Shown here: positions 56,338 to 64,000 of the stretch, one piece after another
Position numbering within the stretch: position 1 is the stretch's first letter
How the letters are laid out: the number at the start of each line of letters is the position of its first letter
Position numbers and translations under genes: made by a program
Origin: Streptomyces prunicolor NBRC 13075
GTDB taxonomy: Bacteria; Actinomycetota; Actinomycetes; Streptomycetales; Streptomycetaceae
Assembly (NCBI RefSeq): GCF_000367365.1
Contig: NZ_BARF01000002.1
Span: 62,001-126,000 of the forward strand
Direction: 5' to 3'
Length of the DNA: 64,000 bases
The notes under the pieces: model-generated
Told to the model about the DNA's origin: nothing
The model's database searches: none
Seen by the model: only the letters and a program-made list of their open reading frames with translations

Positions 56338-58020
56338 GTGACGCTCCGTCGAGCAAACCCAGTCGACCGCAATGGACCGTCCCCTGATGCAGTTTTAAGC
56401 CAACTTTGCCAATCCGCAAGAGGAGAGCGAAATACCCCCGGTAAACCCATGGACACCAGGAATCCCAGCAGGACAATGCTGGACATCCCCTCACGAGTGC
56501 GTGTACATGTGGAGACACTGCCAGCGGCGCAGAATGACATGGGGGTTTGCGATGCTTTTGAGCAATACGCACCGGTCGGAAAGCCGGACGCCATGAACGC
56601 CCCGCACCCTTCGAAAGTGGCTGGAATCGATTCAACGGTTCCCTCGCCCGCACACACTGTCGCGCCCGCGCCTGCCGCCACCGATACCCCGCCGAGCCCC
56701 TCCTCGAACACGCAGAACACGCCAGAAACCGCACCGAACGCGCCAGGTGCCCTGCTCCAGGACCGGCTCGCCGGCTGGGTGTCCGATCTCACGACCCTCC
56801 ATGAACTCACGGAGCGGCTGGCACGCACGGACGCACTCGACGAAGCACTCCAGGAGCTGCTGCGCGCCGGAGCCGCCCTGGTGGGAGCCCGCCGCGGACT
56901 CGTCGTCCTCGAACCCGGCGACGGCCTGGGCCCCGACACCACCATCGGCCTCGGCCTCGCCCGCTCCGACCTCGGCCACATGGAAACCGTCCCGCGCGGG
57001 GCGATGTCCTACGGCCAGATTCTCGACGGCGCTCCAGGGGGCGAGGGCGGCGAGATCGTCCACCCCGACCTGTTCGCCGAGGACGCCCTCGACCCGCGCC
57101 ACCGCGAGGTCGCCGTACGCCTCGGCTATGCGGCCAGCTATGCGCTGCCCCTGGCGACCGACGCGGCCGGACGGTTGGGCGCGGCCGTGTGGCTGTACGA
57201 CGAGCCCGCCGAGCCGGTCGAGCGGCAGCGCCACCTCGTCGGCCTGTACGCCCGGTACGCCACCGAGCACCTCGCCCGGGTCCTCGAAGTCGAGCGCACG
57301 CGCGCGTGCATGACGACCATCGCCGAGGAGCTGCTGCCGTCCCGGCTCCCCCGCGTGGCCGGTGTGCAGCTCGCCGCGCTGCACCGCACGGGTCCGCGCG
57401 GCGGCGGCGACTGGTACGACGCGCTGCCGCTGCCCGATGCCGCGCTCGGCCTCGCCGTCGGCTCGGTGACCGGTTCCGGGCCGAGCGCGATCGCCGCGAT
57501 GGGCCGGCTGCGCGCGTCCCTGCGGGCGTACGCGGTGATGGAGGGCGAGGACCCGGTCGCGGTCCTGTCCGACCTCGAACTGCTCCTCAGGCTCACCGAA
57601 CCCGCCCGCTCGGCCACCGCCCTGTTCGCCTACTGCGAGCCCGCGCTGCGCAAGATCACCCTGGCCGGCGCCGGACACAGCCCGCCGCTCCTGGTCGGCG
57701 AGCGGCGCACGGAGTTCGTCGAGACCTCCGTGTCCGCGCCGCTCGGCATGCTGGCCTGCTGGGAGGCGCCGAGCGTGGAGCTGGAGGCGGAGCCCGGCGA
57801 GACGGTGCTGCTCTACACGGACGGGCTGCTGCACCGCACCGGCGACCCCATGGACCGCGCCTTCGCCCGCCTGCACGCGGCGGCGGCGAGCGTCCCCAAG
57901 GCGCTGCGCGACGACCCGGCCCGGATCGCCGAGCACGTCCTGCGGACCGTCCTGCCGGACGGCCTCGACACGGCCGACAGCGACGAGGACGTCGTCCTCC
58001 TGGCGGCTCGCTTCGAGTAG
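56338..58020 (+). CDS. GAF-SpoIIE (PP2C) serine phosphatase
   Basis: Up to 560 aa; the start is uncertain (GTG 56338, ATG 56449 or ATG 56476), as only the part after residue ~135 is recognisably conserved. Disordered Pro/Thr-rich N-terminus, GAF domain (~150-320: L-H-E-L-T-E-R-L-A-R-T, R-H-R-E-V-A-V-R-L-G-Y-A) and SpoIIE/PP2C domain (~330-558: G-G-D-W-Y-D-A-L-P-L, V-G-S-V-T-G-S-G, L-A-G-A-G-H-S-P-P-L-L, Y-T-D-G-L-L-H-R). Note the metal motif 'G-D-V-x-G-H-G' is G-S-V-T-G-S-G here, losing the usual Asp. Dephosphorylates anti-anti-sigma factors in the family; activity here may be reduced. Confidence 0.83.
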   Translation: MTLRRANPVDRNGPSPDAVLSQLCQSARGERNTPGKPMDTRNPSRTMLDIPSRVRVHVETLPAAQNDMGVCDAFEQYAPVGKPDAMNAPHPSKVAGIDSTVPSPAHTVAPAPAATDTPPSPSSNTQNTPETAPNAPGALLQDRLAGWVSDLTTLHELTERLARTDALDEALQELLRAGAALVGARRGLVVLEPGDGLGPDTTIGLGLARSDLGHMETVPRGAMSYGQILDGAPGGEGGEIVHPDLFAEDALDPRHREVAVRLGYAASYALPLATDAAGRLGAAVWLYDEPAEPVERQRHLVGLYARYATEHLARVLEVERTRACMTTIAEELLPSRLPRVAGVQLAALHRTGPRGGGDWYDALPLPDAALGLAVGSVTGSGPSAIAAMGRLRASLRAYAVMEGEDPVAVLSDLELLLRLTEPARSATALFAYCEPALRKITLAGAGHSPPLLVGERRTEFVETSVSAPLGMLACWEAPSVELEAEPGETVLLYTDGLLHRTGDPMDRAFARLHAAAASVPKALRDDPARIAEHVLRTVLPDGLDTADSDEDVVLLAARFE

Positions 58021-58113
58021 TCGCCGGGAAGCCATGTGTAACAGGCCATACGGCCCTGGGCCCCCTTCCGTACGACCGTACGATGGACGGGGTCCAGTGC
58101 CGTATCTAGGAGG

Positions 58114-59580
58114 ATGACCGTGGCCGACGAGCTCACACCGGAGACCCCGGAAGATGAGTCTGAAGAGCCCATCAAGAAGCGGAAGAACGGCTTGTACCCG
58201 GGCGTGTCCGACGAGTTGGCCGAGAGCATGAAGTCCGGCTGGGCCGACACCGAGCTGCACGATCTGCGGCCCGTCGAGCAGGCCGAGCACACCGCCCGCC
58301 GCCGTGCCGCGCTCTCCGCGCGCTTCCCGGGCGAGCGCCTGGTGATCCCCGCGGGCAACCTGAAGATCCGCTCGAACGACACCGAGTACCCCTTCCGGGC
58401 GTCGGTCGAGTACGCGTACCTGACGGGCAACCTCACCGAGGACGGCGTCCTCGTCCTGGAGCCCACCGCCGAGGGCCACAAGGCGACGATCTACCTCCTG
58501 CCGCGCTCCGACCGCGAGAACGGCGAGTTCTGGCTCTCCGGCCAGGGCGAGCTGTGGGTCGGCCGCCGCCACTCCCTCACCGAGGCCGAGCAGCTCTACG
58601 GCATCCCCGCCTCAGACGTCCGCGAACTGCCCGCCGCCCTGCGCGAGGCCACCGGCCCGGTGCGCGTCGTGCGCGGCTACGACGCCGGCATCGAGGCCGC
58701 GCTGACCGACAAGGTCACCGCCGAGCGCGACGAGGAACTGCGGGTCTTCCTCTCCGAAGCACGCCTGATCAAGGACGAGTTCGAGATCCGCGAGCTGCAG
58801 AAGGCCGTCGACTCGACGGTCCGCGGCTTCGAGGACGTGGTGAAGGTCCTCGACAAGCCCGAGGCCAGGACCGAGCGCTACATCGAGGGCACGTTCTTCC
58901 TCCGCGCGCGCGTGGAGGGCAACGACATCGGCTACAGCTCGATCTGCGCCGCGGGCCCGCACGCGTGCACCCTGCACTGGGTGCGCAACGACGGCCCGGT
59001 CCGCTCCGGCGACCTGCTCCTCCTGGACGCCGGTGTCGAGACGTACACCCTGTACACCGCCGACGTCACGCGCACGCTGCCGATCAACGGCCGCTTCAGC
59101 GACATCCAGAAGCAGGTCTACGACGCCGTCTACGAGGCCCAGGAGGCCGGTATCGCGGCGGTGCAGCCGGGCGGCAAGTACCGCGACTTCCACGACGCGG
59201 CGCAGCGCGTGCTGGCCGAGAAGGTCGTCGAGTGGGGTCTCGTCGAGGGACCTGTGGAGCGTGTCCTGGAGCTGGGCCTCCAGCGCCGGTGGACGCTGCA
59301 CGGCACGGGTCACATGCTGGGCATGGACGTCCATGACTGCGCCGCCGCGCGGACCGAGACGTACGTCGAGGGCACCCTGGAGCCCGGCATGGTCCTCACG
59401 GTGGAGCCCGGCCTGTACTTCCAGGCGGACGATCTCACCGTCCCCGAGGAGTACCGCGGCATCGGCGTCCGCATCGAGGACGACATCCTGGTCACCGAGG
59501 ACGGCAACCGGAACCTGTCCGACGGCCTGCCCCGCACCTCGGCCGAGGTCGAGAGCTGGATGGCGTCCCTCAAGGGCTGA
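58114..59580 (+). CDS. pepP: Aminopeptidase P (Xaa-Pro aminopeptidase)
   Basis: 488 aa, ATG 58114 after GGAGGATG. N-terminal AMP_N domain (~40-190, Y-P-F-R-A-S-V-E-Y-A-Y-L-T-G) and C-terminal pita-bread metallopeptidase with the five metal ligands: L-L-L-D-A-G (Asp), Y-T-A-D-V-T-R (Asp), H-G-T-G-H-M-L-G-M-D-V-H-D (His), L-T-V-E-P-G-L (Glu), V-R-I-E-D-D (Glu). Removes N-terminal residues before proline; cytoplasmic, uses two Mn ions. Followed by a terminator. Confidence 0.92.
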   Translation: MTVADELTPETPEDESEEPIKKRKNGLYPGVSDELAESMKSGWADTELHDLRPVEQAEHTARRRAALSARFPGERLVIPAGNLKIRSNDTEYPFRASVEYAYLTGNLTEDGVLVLEPTAEGHKATIYLLPRSDRENGEFWLSGQGELWVGRRHSLTEAEQLYGIPASDVRELPAALREATGPVRVVRGYDAGIEAALTDKVTAERDEELRVFLSEARLIKDEFEIRELQKAVDSTVRGFEDVVKVLDKPEARTERYIEGTFFLRARVEGNDIGYSSICAAGPHACTLHWVRNDGPVRSGDLLLLDAGVETYTLYTADVTRTLPINGRFSDIQKQVYDAVYEAQEAGIAAVQPGGKYRDFHDAAQRVLAEKVVEWGLVEGPVERVLELGLQRRWTLHGTGHMLGMDVHDCAAARTETYVEGTLEPGMVLTVEPGLYFQADDLTVPEEYRGIGVRIEDDILVTEDGNRNLSDGLPRTSAEVESWMASLKG

Positions 59581-59611
59581 CGACTGACGACTGCCAACTG
59601 ATAGAAGACTG

Positions 59612-59642
59612 ATGGCCGGGCACACCTGCGGTGCCCGGCCAT
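59612..59642 (+). terminator. pepP terminator
   Basis: ATGGCCGGGCAC (59612-59623) pairs with GTGCCCGGCCAT (59631-59642), loop ACCTGCG. Confidence 0.75.
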
Positions 59643-59659
59643 TCGTGTGCCGATCGCAT

Positions 59660-59716
59660 GCCTAGGGGGAAGCTTTTTTCATGAACGCGCCTAGGGGGAG
59701 GGCTTTTTCGTGAACG
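59660..59716 (+). promoter_or_regulatory. Direct repeat overlapping the MocR gene start
   Basis: GCCTAGGGGGA(A/G)GCTTTTT-type 28-base unit occurs at 59660-59687 and 59689-59716, 29 bases apart. The second copy includes the ribosome site and GTG of the regulator, the first a matching ATGAACG. MocR/PdxR-family proteins bind direct repeats, so this is the likely autoregulatory operator. Confidence 0.65.
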
Positions 59717-61083
59717 ACTTCTGGTCCGGCGTCGGTGTCGACCTGCATCTGGAACCCGACTCGGAGGGCGGCCGCCGGGTCGGTCTCGAACGCGCACTCC
59801 GGGACGCCGTACGAGACGGCCGACTCGCCCCGGGGACCCGCCTCCCGGCCACCCGCCGCCTCGCGACCGAACTGGGCGTCTCCCGAGGCACCGCGAAGGC
59901 GGCCTACGACCAGCTCGTCGCCGAGGGCTACCTGACCGCGCGCCAGGGCTCGGGCACCGAGGTCGCGCGACTGCCCTCCGTCGACGCGGAGGCACCGGGC
60001 GCGGCGGCACGCACGCGTGTCCCCCGTTTCGACCTACGGCCCGGCAGCCCCGACGTCGGCACGTTCCCGGCGGCGGCCTGGCTGCGCTCACTGCGCCGCG
60101 CGATCGCGACGGCACCCTCCTTGGCGTACGACTACGGGGATCCGCGCGGCCGTATCGAACTGCGCACCGCGCTGTCGGGGTACCTGGGGCGGGCGCGCGG
60201 GGTGATCGCGCCGCCGGAGCGGATCGTGATCACGTCCGGCTATGTGCAGGGGCTCGCGCTTCTCACGCACGTGCTCGACGGTTCGAGGGTGGCCATGGAG
60301 GACCCGGGGCTGCCGTTCCACCGGGAGGTGGTGCGGCACAACGGCGGGCGCGTGGTGCCCGTACGGGTCGACGAACGGGGCGCCCGCGCCGAGGAGTTGG
60401 GGGACGCGGCGGCCGTGGTGGTGACACCGGCCCACCAGTACCCGACCGGCCTGACGCTGCACCCGGAGCGCCGACGGGCGCTGACCGACTGGGCACGCGC
60501 GCGCGGAGGCCTGATCGTCGAGGACGACTACGACGGGGAGTTCCGCTACGACCGCCAGCCCGTGGGCGCGCTCCAGGGGATGGCACCGGGCCAGGTCGCG
60601 TACCTGGGGACCGCGTCCAAGACGCTCGGACCCGCACTGCGGCTCGGCTGGATGGTGCTGCCGCCGCACCTGGTCGACGCGGTCGCCGACGCCAAGCTGC
60701 ACAGCGACCACCACACCGAGACCATCGGCCAGTTGGCGCTCGCCGAACTGATCGACAGCCATGCCTACGACCGGCACGTGCGCGCGTGCCGGTTGCGGTA
60801 CCGGCGCCGCCGGGACCAGCTCCTCGGCCGGCTGGGGGCGCACGCAAACGTTTACGGCATCGCGGCCGGGCTGCACGCGCTGGTGGAGGTCGCCGACGAG
60901 GAGGCGGCGCTCGCGCGGGCCGAGGAGGAGGGGCTCGCGGTCGGGCGGCTCGGGGAGCACTGGCACGCGGCGGGAGGCGGCGAGGGGCGGCCTCAGGGGC
61001 TTGTGGTGGGGTACGGGACACCCAGGGAGCGGGTGTATCCGGAGGCGCTGGAGGTGTTGGGGCGGGTGCTGGAAGGGGCGTGA
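59710..61083 (+). CDS. MocR-family (GntR-aminotransferase) regulator
   Basis: 457 aa from GTG 59710. N-terminal winged helix (~15-80: R-L-P-A-T-R-R-L-A-T-E-L-G-V-S-R-G-T and Y-D-Q-L-V-A-E-G-Y-L) fused to a fold type I aminotransferase-like domain (~105-455: I-T-S-G-Y-V-Q-G, E-D-D-Y-D-G-E-F-R-Y, S-K-T-L-G-P-A-L-R-L-G-W with the PLP lysine). PdxR members activate vitamin B6 synthesis; GabR and others control amino acid use. No pdx genes are adjacent, so the target is open. Confidence 0.88.
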   Translation: MNDFWSGVGVDLHLEPDSEGGRRVGLERALRDAVRDGRLAPGTRLPATRRLATELGVSRGTAKAAYDQLVAEGYLTARQGSGTEVARLPSVDAEAPGAAARTRVPRFDLRPGSPDVGTFPAAAWLRSLRRAIATAPSLAYDYGDPRGRIELRTALSGYLGRARGVIAPPERIVITSGYVQGLALLTHVLDGSRVAMEDPGLPFHREVVRHNGGRVVPVRVDERGARAEELGDAAAVVVTPAHQYPTGLTLHPERRRALTDWARARGGLIVEDDYDGEFRYDRQPVGALQGMAPGQVAYLGTASKTLGPALRLGWMVLPPHLVDAVADAKLHSDHHTETIGQLALAELIDSHAYDRHVRACRLRYRRRRDQLLGRLGAHANVYGIAAGLHALVEVADEEAALARAEEEGLAVGRLGEHWHAAGGGEGRPQGLVVGYGTPRERVYPEALEVLGRVLEGA

Positions 61084-61398
61084 GAAGGGGGTGGGGGTTA
61101 GGGGTTGGGCTTGGGCGGTCCGGGGCGAGCGTGTTGGATTGGGCCACTGAAAGAGTGAGTGATTGGGCCTCTTGAAGGGCCCAACCTCGTCCTACCGTCG
61201 TACACATGACGAACGCACTCGTCCCGCCCGCGGGCCCGCAACGCACCCTCGCACTCGCCCAGTTGACCAACTCGGTCGGTGACGGCGCCTACTACGTGAC
61301 CTCGGCGCTGTACTTCACCCACGTCGTCGGGCTCGCCCCCGCGCGCGTGGGCCTCGGGCTCACCCTCGCGTGGGCCGTCGGTTCGCTGGTCGGGGTGC

Positions 61399-61435
61399 CT
61401 CCCCCAGTGCCTTAAGGGCCTGGGGGACCCCCAGG
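61399..61435. repeat. Palindromic repeat inside MFS gene (copy A)
   Basis: CTCCCCCAG...CTGGGGGA arms around CTTAAGG; introduces TAA at 61412-61414 in the MFS frame. Confidence 0.65.
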
Positions 61436-61932
61436 CGGCTGGCCGACCGGCGTGGACCGCGCGGTACGGCGGTGCTGCTGGCGCTGGCCACGGGGCTCGC
61501 GGTGGCGTCCTTCCTCGTCGTACGGGGATTCGTGCCGTTCGTGATCGCCGCGTGTGCCTACGCGTCCGCGCAGTCGGGGCTCGCTGCGGCCCGGCAGGCG
61601 TTGCTGGCGGGGCTGGTGTCCGCCGGGGAGCGGACCGGGCTGCTGGCACACCTCCAGTCGACGCTGAACGCCGGTCTCGCGGTGGGCGCGGGTCTCGGCG
61701 GGCTCGCGCTGCGGGCGGGGACGCGGTCGGCGTACCTCGGGGTGTTCGCGCTGGACGCGGTGAGCTTCCTGGTGTGCGCGGGGCTGTTGGTGCGGGGCGT
61801 CCAGGTGCGGAAGGCGGGCGGGCTCGGCGTGCTGCGGGACCGGCCGTACGTCGTCGTCACGCTGCTCAACACCGTGCTGCTGCGGATGCCGTTGCTCAGC
61901 CTCGGGCTGCCGCTGTGGATCGCGTGGGGGCA

Positions 61933-61961
61933 CCTCCCACGCCCTTTAGGCAGTGGGGGAG
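61933..61961. repeat. Palindromic repeat inside MFS gene (copy B)
   Basis: CCTCCCAC-GCC-CTTTAGG... to GTGGGGGAG; one base different from 37185-37213 inside the MITE. Shifts the MFS reading frame. Confidence 0.7.
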
Positions 61962-62567
61962 GACGGACGCGCCGACCTGGCTGGTGTCCGCGCTGTTCGT
62001 GCTCAACACCGGGGCGGTGATGGTCTTCCAGGTGCGCACGGCCCGCGGGATCACGGGGCTCGCGTCGGCCACGCGCGCGGTGCGGCGATCCGGCTGGATC
62101 ATGCTGGCGGCCTGCGCGGTGTTCGCCCTGTCGGCGGGCGCGTCGCCGTGGGTGGCCGTGGGGGCGCTGGTGGTCGGGGCGGTGCTCCAAGTGGCCGCCG
62201 AGATGGGGCAGTCGGCGGGTTCCTGGCAACTCTCCTTCGAGCTGGCGCCTGTTGACCGGGTGGGCGAGTACCAGGGCTTCTTCGGGACCGGTGTCACCGT
62301 GGCCAGGACGATGGGTCCCCTGGTGCTGACGTCCCTCCTCCTGGAGTGGGGGACGCCGAGGTGGCTGCTGCTGGGCGGGGCGACGGTCGTGGCGTCGTAC
62401 GCGATGGGGCCGGCGGTGCGGAGGGCGGCGGGTGCGGGTCGTGAGGCGGGCGAGGAGGCGGGCGATGCGGGTGAGGCGAACAGGCAGCCCGCACTGGCGA
62501 GTTGACCAGTACGGGTCCGATCACGCCACCTATGCCGGTGACTGACCGGTATCGGTCCTCTTCAGGT

Positions 62568-63401
62568 TCAGGCGGCCCACGCCGGCGACTTGACCGGTAG
62601 AGAGTCCAGGAACAGCGCGCCCGCCAGGAGCCCCGCACTTCCGCGAGGGCTCCACGCGCGCGTGTGGAGGTCGTTGTCGAAGGCGATCAGGGCTTCCGCG
62701 CCCGCCGGCGTCGCCGTGCCGCCCGCCTCCAGGACGCCCCGGGCCCCCGCCTGGACGTGCCGCAGGCCCAACGGGCCCACGGCGTGCAGGAGTTCGGTGT
62801 CCTGGAGGGTGGACATCACCGTGAGCAGGGCGTCCAGGCGGGCCTGTGTCTCCGTCGCCCCGGCCGCGCGGGTCGTGGCGAGGGTGTCCAGCGCCCGCCG
62901 TACGTGCGGGAATCCGGCCTTCGCCTCGCCCCGCGCACCGGCCGCGCCGTACTTCGCCGAGATCGACGAGCCGCGCGAGGCCTTGCGCGGGGCGCGGCGG
63001 TCGGGGTGGGCGGCGATGCGCTTCGCGGTCGCGGCGACGTCCTTGGCCCCCGCGTGGGGGTCCAGGGCGGCCGCCGCGACCAGGAGGCCCAGCGCCCACA
63101 GGGCGCCGCGGTGGCCGCCGCCCGCGAGCGCCACGGAGTGCTCCGTGCAGCGGCCGATCGCGCCGAGTTCCGCGCGGAGCACGGGAGTTGGCTCGCCGGT
63201 GCGGCGGGCGGCGGCCGCCATCGCCGCGAGGCCGGGTGTCAGCGCCTTGGCGGACCAGCGCAGGGCGCAGTGGTCCACGCGGGTCGTACGGGCGGCCAGG
63301 TCGCGCGGGTCGGGCAGGCCCGGCTTGGGAGCCAGCGCCAGTTGCCCGGTGAGCGCGTCCACGGCGGCCCGCGCCAGTGCCTCGTCCTCGCGGCTCTGCA
63401 T
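62568..63401 (-). CDS. Triphosphoribosyl-dephospho-CoA synthase-like (MdcB/CitG)
   Basis: 277 aa, ATG 63401. Family marks: P-K-P-G-L-P-D-P-R-D, H-R-G-A-L-W-A-L-G-L-L, K-Y-G-A-A-G-A-R-G-E-A-K-A-G-F-P-H-V, T-L-Q-D-T-E-L-L-H and a terminal F-D-x-D-L-H-x-R-x-W/S-P-G-S-A-G-L-L-like segment. CitG/MdcB makes the 2'-triphosphoribosyl-dephospho-CoA precursor for the prosthetic group of citrate lyase or malonate decarboxylase. No mdc or cit genes are adjacent. The first motif lacks the usual 'V-D-x-x-x-x-G-A-H' Asp-His set, so function is tentative. Confidence 0.72.
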   Translation of the reverse strand: MQSREDEALARAAVDALTGQLALAPKPGLPDPRDLAARTTRVDHCALRWSAKALTPGLAAMAAAARRTGEPTPVLRAELGAIGRCTEHSVALAGGGHRGALWALGLLVAAAALDPHAGAKDVAATAKRIAAHPDRRAPRKASRGSSISAKYGAAGARGEAKAGFPHVRRALDTLATTRAAGATETQARLDALLTVMSTLQDTELLHAVGPLGLRHVQAGARGVLEAGGTATPAGAEALIAFDNDLHTRAWSPRGSAGLLAGALFLDSLPVKSPAWAA

Positions 63402-63410
63402 CGTCGTACC

Positions 63411-64000
63411 TTACGAGGAGGCGGAGGCCGAAGGGGAGGGGCTGTCGCTGGGCGGAGTGCCCGTCGGGGCGTCGCTCGGGGGCGTACCGCCTCCGCCGCT
63501 GCCGACGCCCGTGCTCTCGGCATCCGGGTCGACGCCGAGGGTCAGTGAGCCCTTGTAGCCCTTGGACGGGTCCTTCTTGTGTACGGCCTTGAGGGTGAGC
63601 AGGCCGCTGGCGGCGCCACCGCCGTCGTAGACCATGTCGTCGGCGAGGACGGTGTACGAGCCCGTGTGCTTGGCATACGGGTCGAGGGTGAAGATCTCCT
63701 CGGCTACGTCGTCGGCGAAGAACAGTTGGCCGGTGTAGTTGACCTTGCCGCCCTCGTAGGTGCCGTCCTCCTTCTCACCGCCGGTGTGCACCTTGACGTG
63801 GATGTGGCAGGTGCGGGGCGTGTACCAGCCCGGGAAGATCGTCTCGAACTTGACGACCCCGTTGGCGTTGGCCACCTGGTAACCCCGCAGGTAGGTGAGG
63901 TCGTTGGCGGAGTCGCCCTCCTCGCTCTCCGCGGGGGCCGAGCCGCCGGGGTTGGCGGTGGTGTAGCCGGAGTAGTAGCCCCAGGCGTCGCAGTGCCAGA
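63411..64000 (-). CDS. Intradiol ring-cleavage dioxygenase, C-terminal part
   Basis: Open at the window end; the first ~25 codons in view read W-H-C-D-A-W-G-Y-Y-S-G-Y. Family residues: Y-S-G-Y (metal Tyr), F-P-G-W-Y-T-P-R-T-C-H-I-H-V-K-V with the second Tyr and two His metal ligands, and Q-L-F-F-A-D-D. The C-terminal tail is a low-complexity Ser/Pro/Gly stretch, as in the exported dioxygenases of Streptomyces (twin-arginine signal expected upstream, outside the window). Non-haem Fe(III) enzyme cleaving catechol-type rings. Confidence 0.85.
   Translation of the reverse strand, partial: WHCDAWGYYSGYTTANPGGSAPAESEEGDSANDLTYLRGYQVANANGVVKFETIFPGWYTPRTCHIHVKVHTGGEKEDGTYEGGKVNYTGQLFFADDVAEEIFTLDPYAKHTGSYTVLADDMVYDGGGAASGLLTLKAVHKKDPSKGYKGSLTLGVDPDAESTGVGSGGGGTPPSDAPTGTPPSDSPSPSASASS

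Larger units (their letters stand above)
61206..62505 (+). pseudogene. MFS transporter gene broken by two palindromic repeats
   Basis: Reads as a major facilitator: start ATG 61206 (Q-R-T-L-A-L-A-Q-L-T-N-S-V-G-D-G-A-Y-Y), then L-A-D-R-R-G-P-R-G after the first break, multiple membrane helices, and a third frame from T-D-A-P-T-W-L-V-S-A-L-F to the stop at 62505. Each change of frame falls exactly at a ~35-40 base palindromic insert (about 61399-61435 and 61927-61963). With both removed, a single ~12-helix protein of about 405 aa results. Not functional as is. Confidence 0.85.

Overview
The window is high-GC DNA with actinomycete hallmarks: dense ATGA/GTGA start-stop overlaps, GTG starts, GGAGG ribosome sites, DUF397/Scr1-type regulators, SpoIIE-GAF phosphatases, prim-pol proteins and TTGTCCACA DnaA boxes. 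It is almost certainly a Streptomyces chromosome. About 36.2 kb of it is the right-hand part of an integrated siphovirus prophage; the left end, including any integrase and lysogeny repressor, lies before position 1.

Prophage. 1-8.9 kb: early/replication region, all on +, with the tail of a C5 DNA methyltransferase, two HNH-type proteins, a replication-initiator-like protein, zinc-binding proteins and many small unknowns; symmetric operator-like sites precede three transcription units. 9.4-10.2 kb: lipoprotein and small membrane protein between strong terminators. 10.4-30.6 kb: late operon in canonical order (terminase small and large, portal, minor capsid/MuF, scaffold, major capsid, head-tail connectors, major tail protein, frameshifted tail chaperone, tape measure, tail hub, tail tip, GH25 endolysin, two holin-like proteins). 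A ~0.9 kb gene-free, hairpin-rich block containing a perfect parS site sits between portal and minor capsid genes. The tape measure gene is frameshifted near its 5' end, so the phage may be defective. 30.8-34.2 kb: regulator/cargo cassette (DUF397, Scr1-type XRE regulator, anti-sigma-like ATPase, unknowns).

Right junction. At ~36.2 kb a host acyl-CoA synthetase gene is cut at its conserved Q-F-H motif, the position equivalent to the attB of phage R4. Immediately downstream, inside the prophage, is a complete divergent acyl-CoA synthetase (34403-36067) whose start overlaps the stop of the truncated host gene. Integration appears to replace the gene it breaks and to place the replacement behind the host promoter.

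Chromosome, 36.9-64 kb: a MITE abutting a SigE-family sigma factor gene; a five-gene operon resembling the mycobacterial igr steroid side-chain degradation set (two acyl-CoA dehydrogenases, ChsH2-like, ChsH1-like, Ltp2-like); a small Asn/Gln-rich secreted protein; a prim-pol protein; a DUF4232 lipoprotein; tRNA-Ser(UGA); barstar; a frameshifted GNAT; an ECF sigma factor with its coupled membrane protein; HtrA protease; glycerophosphodiesterase; anti-sigma-like ATPase; a SEC-C protein preceded by three DnaA boxes; a second prim-pol; a GAF-SpoIIE phosphatase; aminopeptidase P; a MocR regulator with a direct-repeat operator; an MFS gene broken by two short palindromic repeats; an MdcB/CitG-like protein; and the 3' part of an intradiol dioxygenase. 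DnaA boxes, parS and the housekeeping neighbours would fit a position in the central chromosome, but that is an inference.
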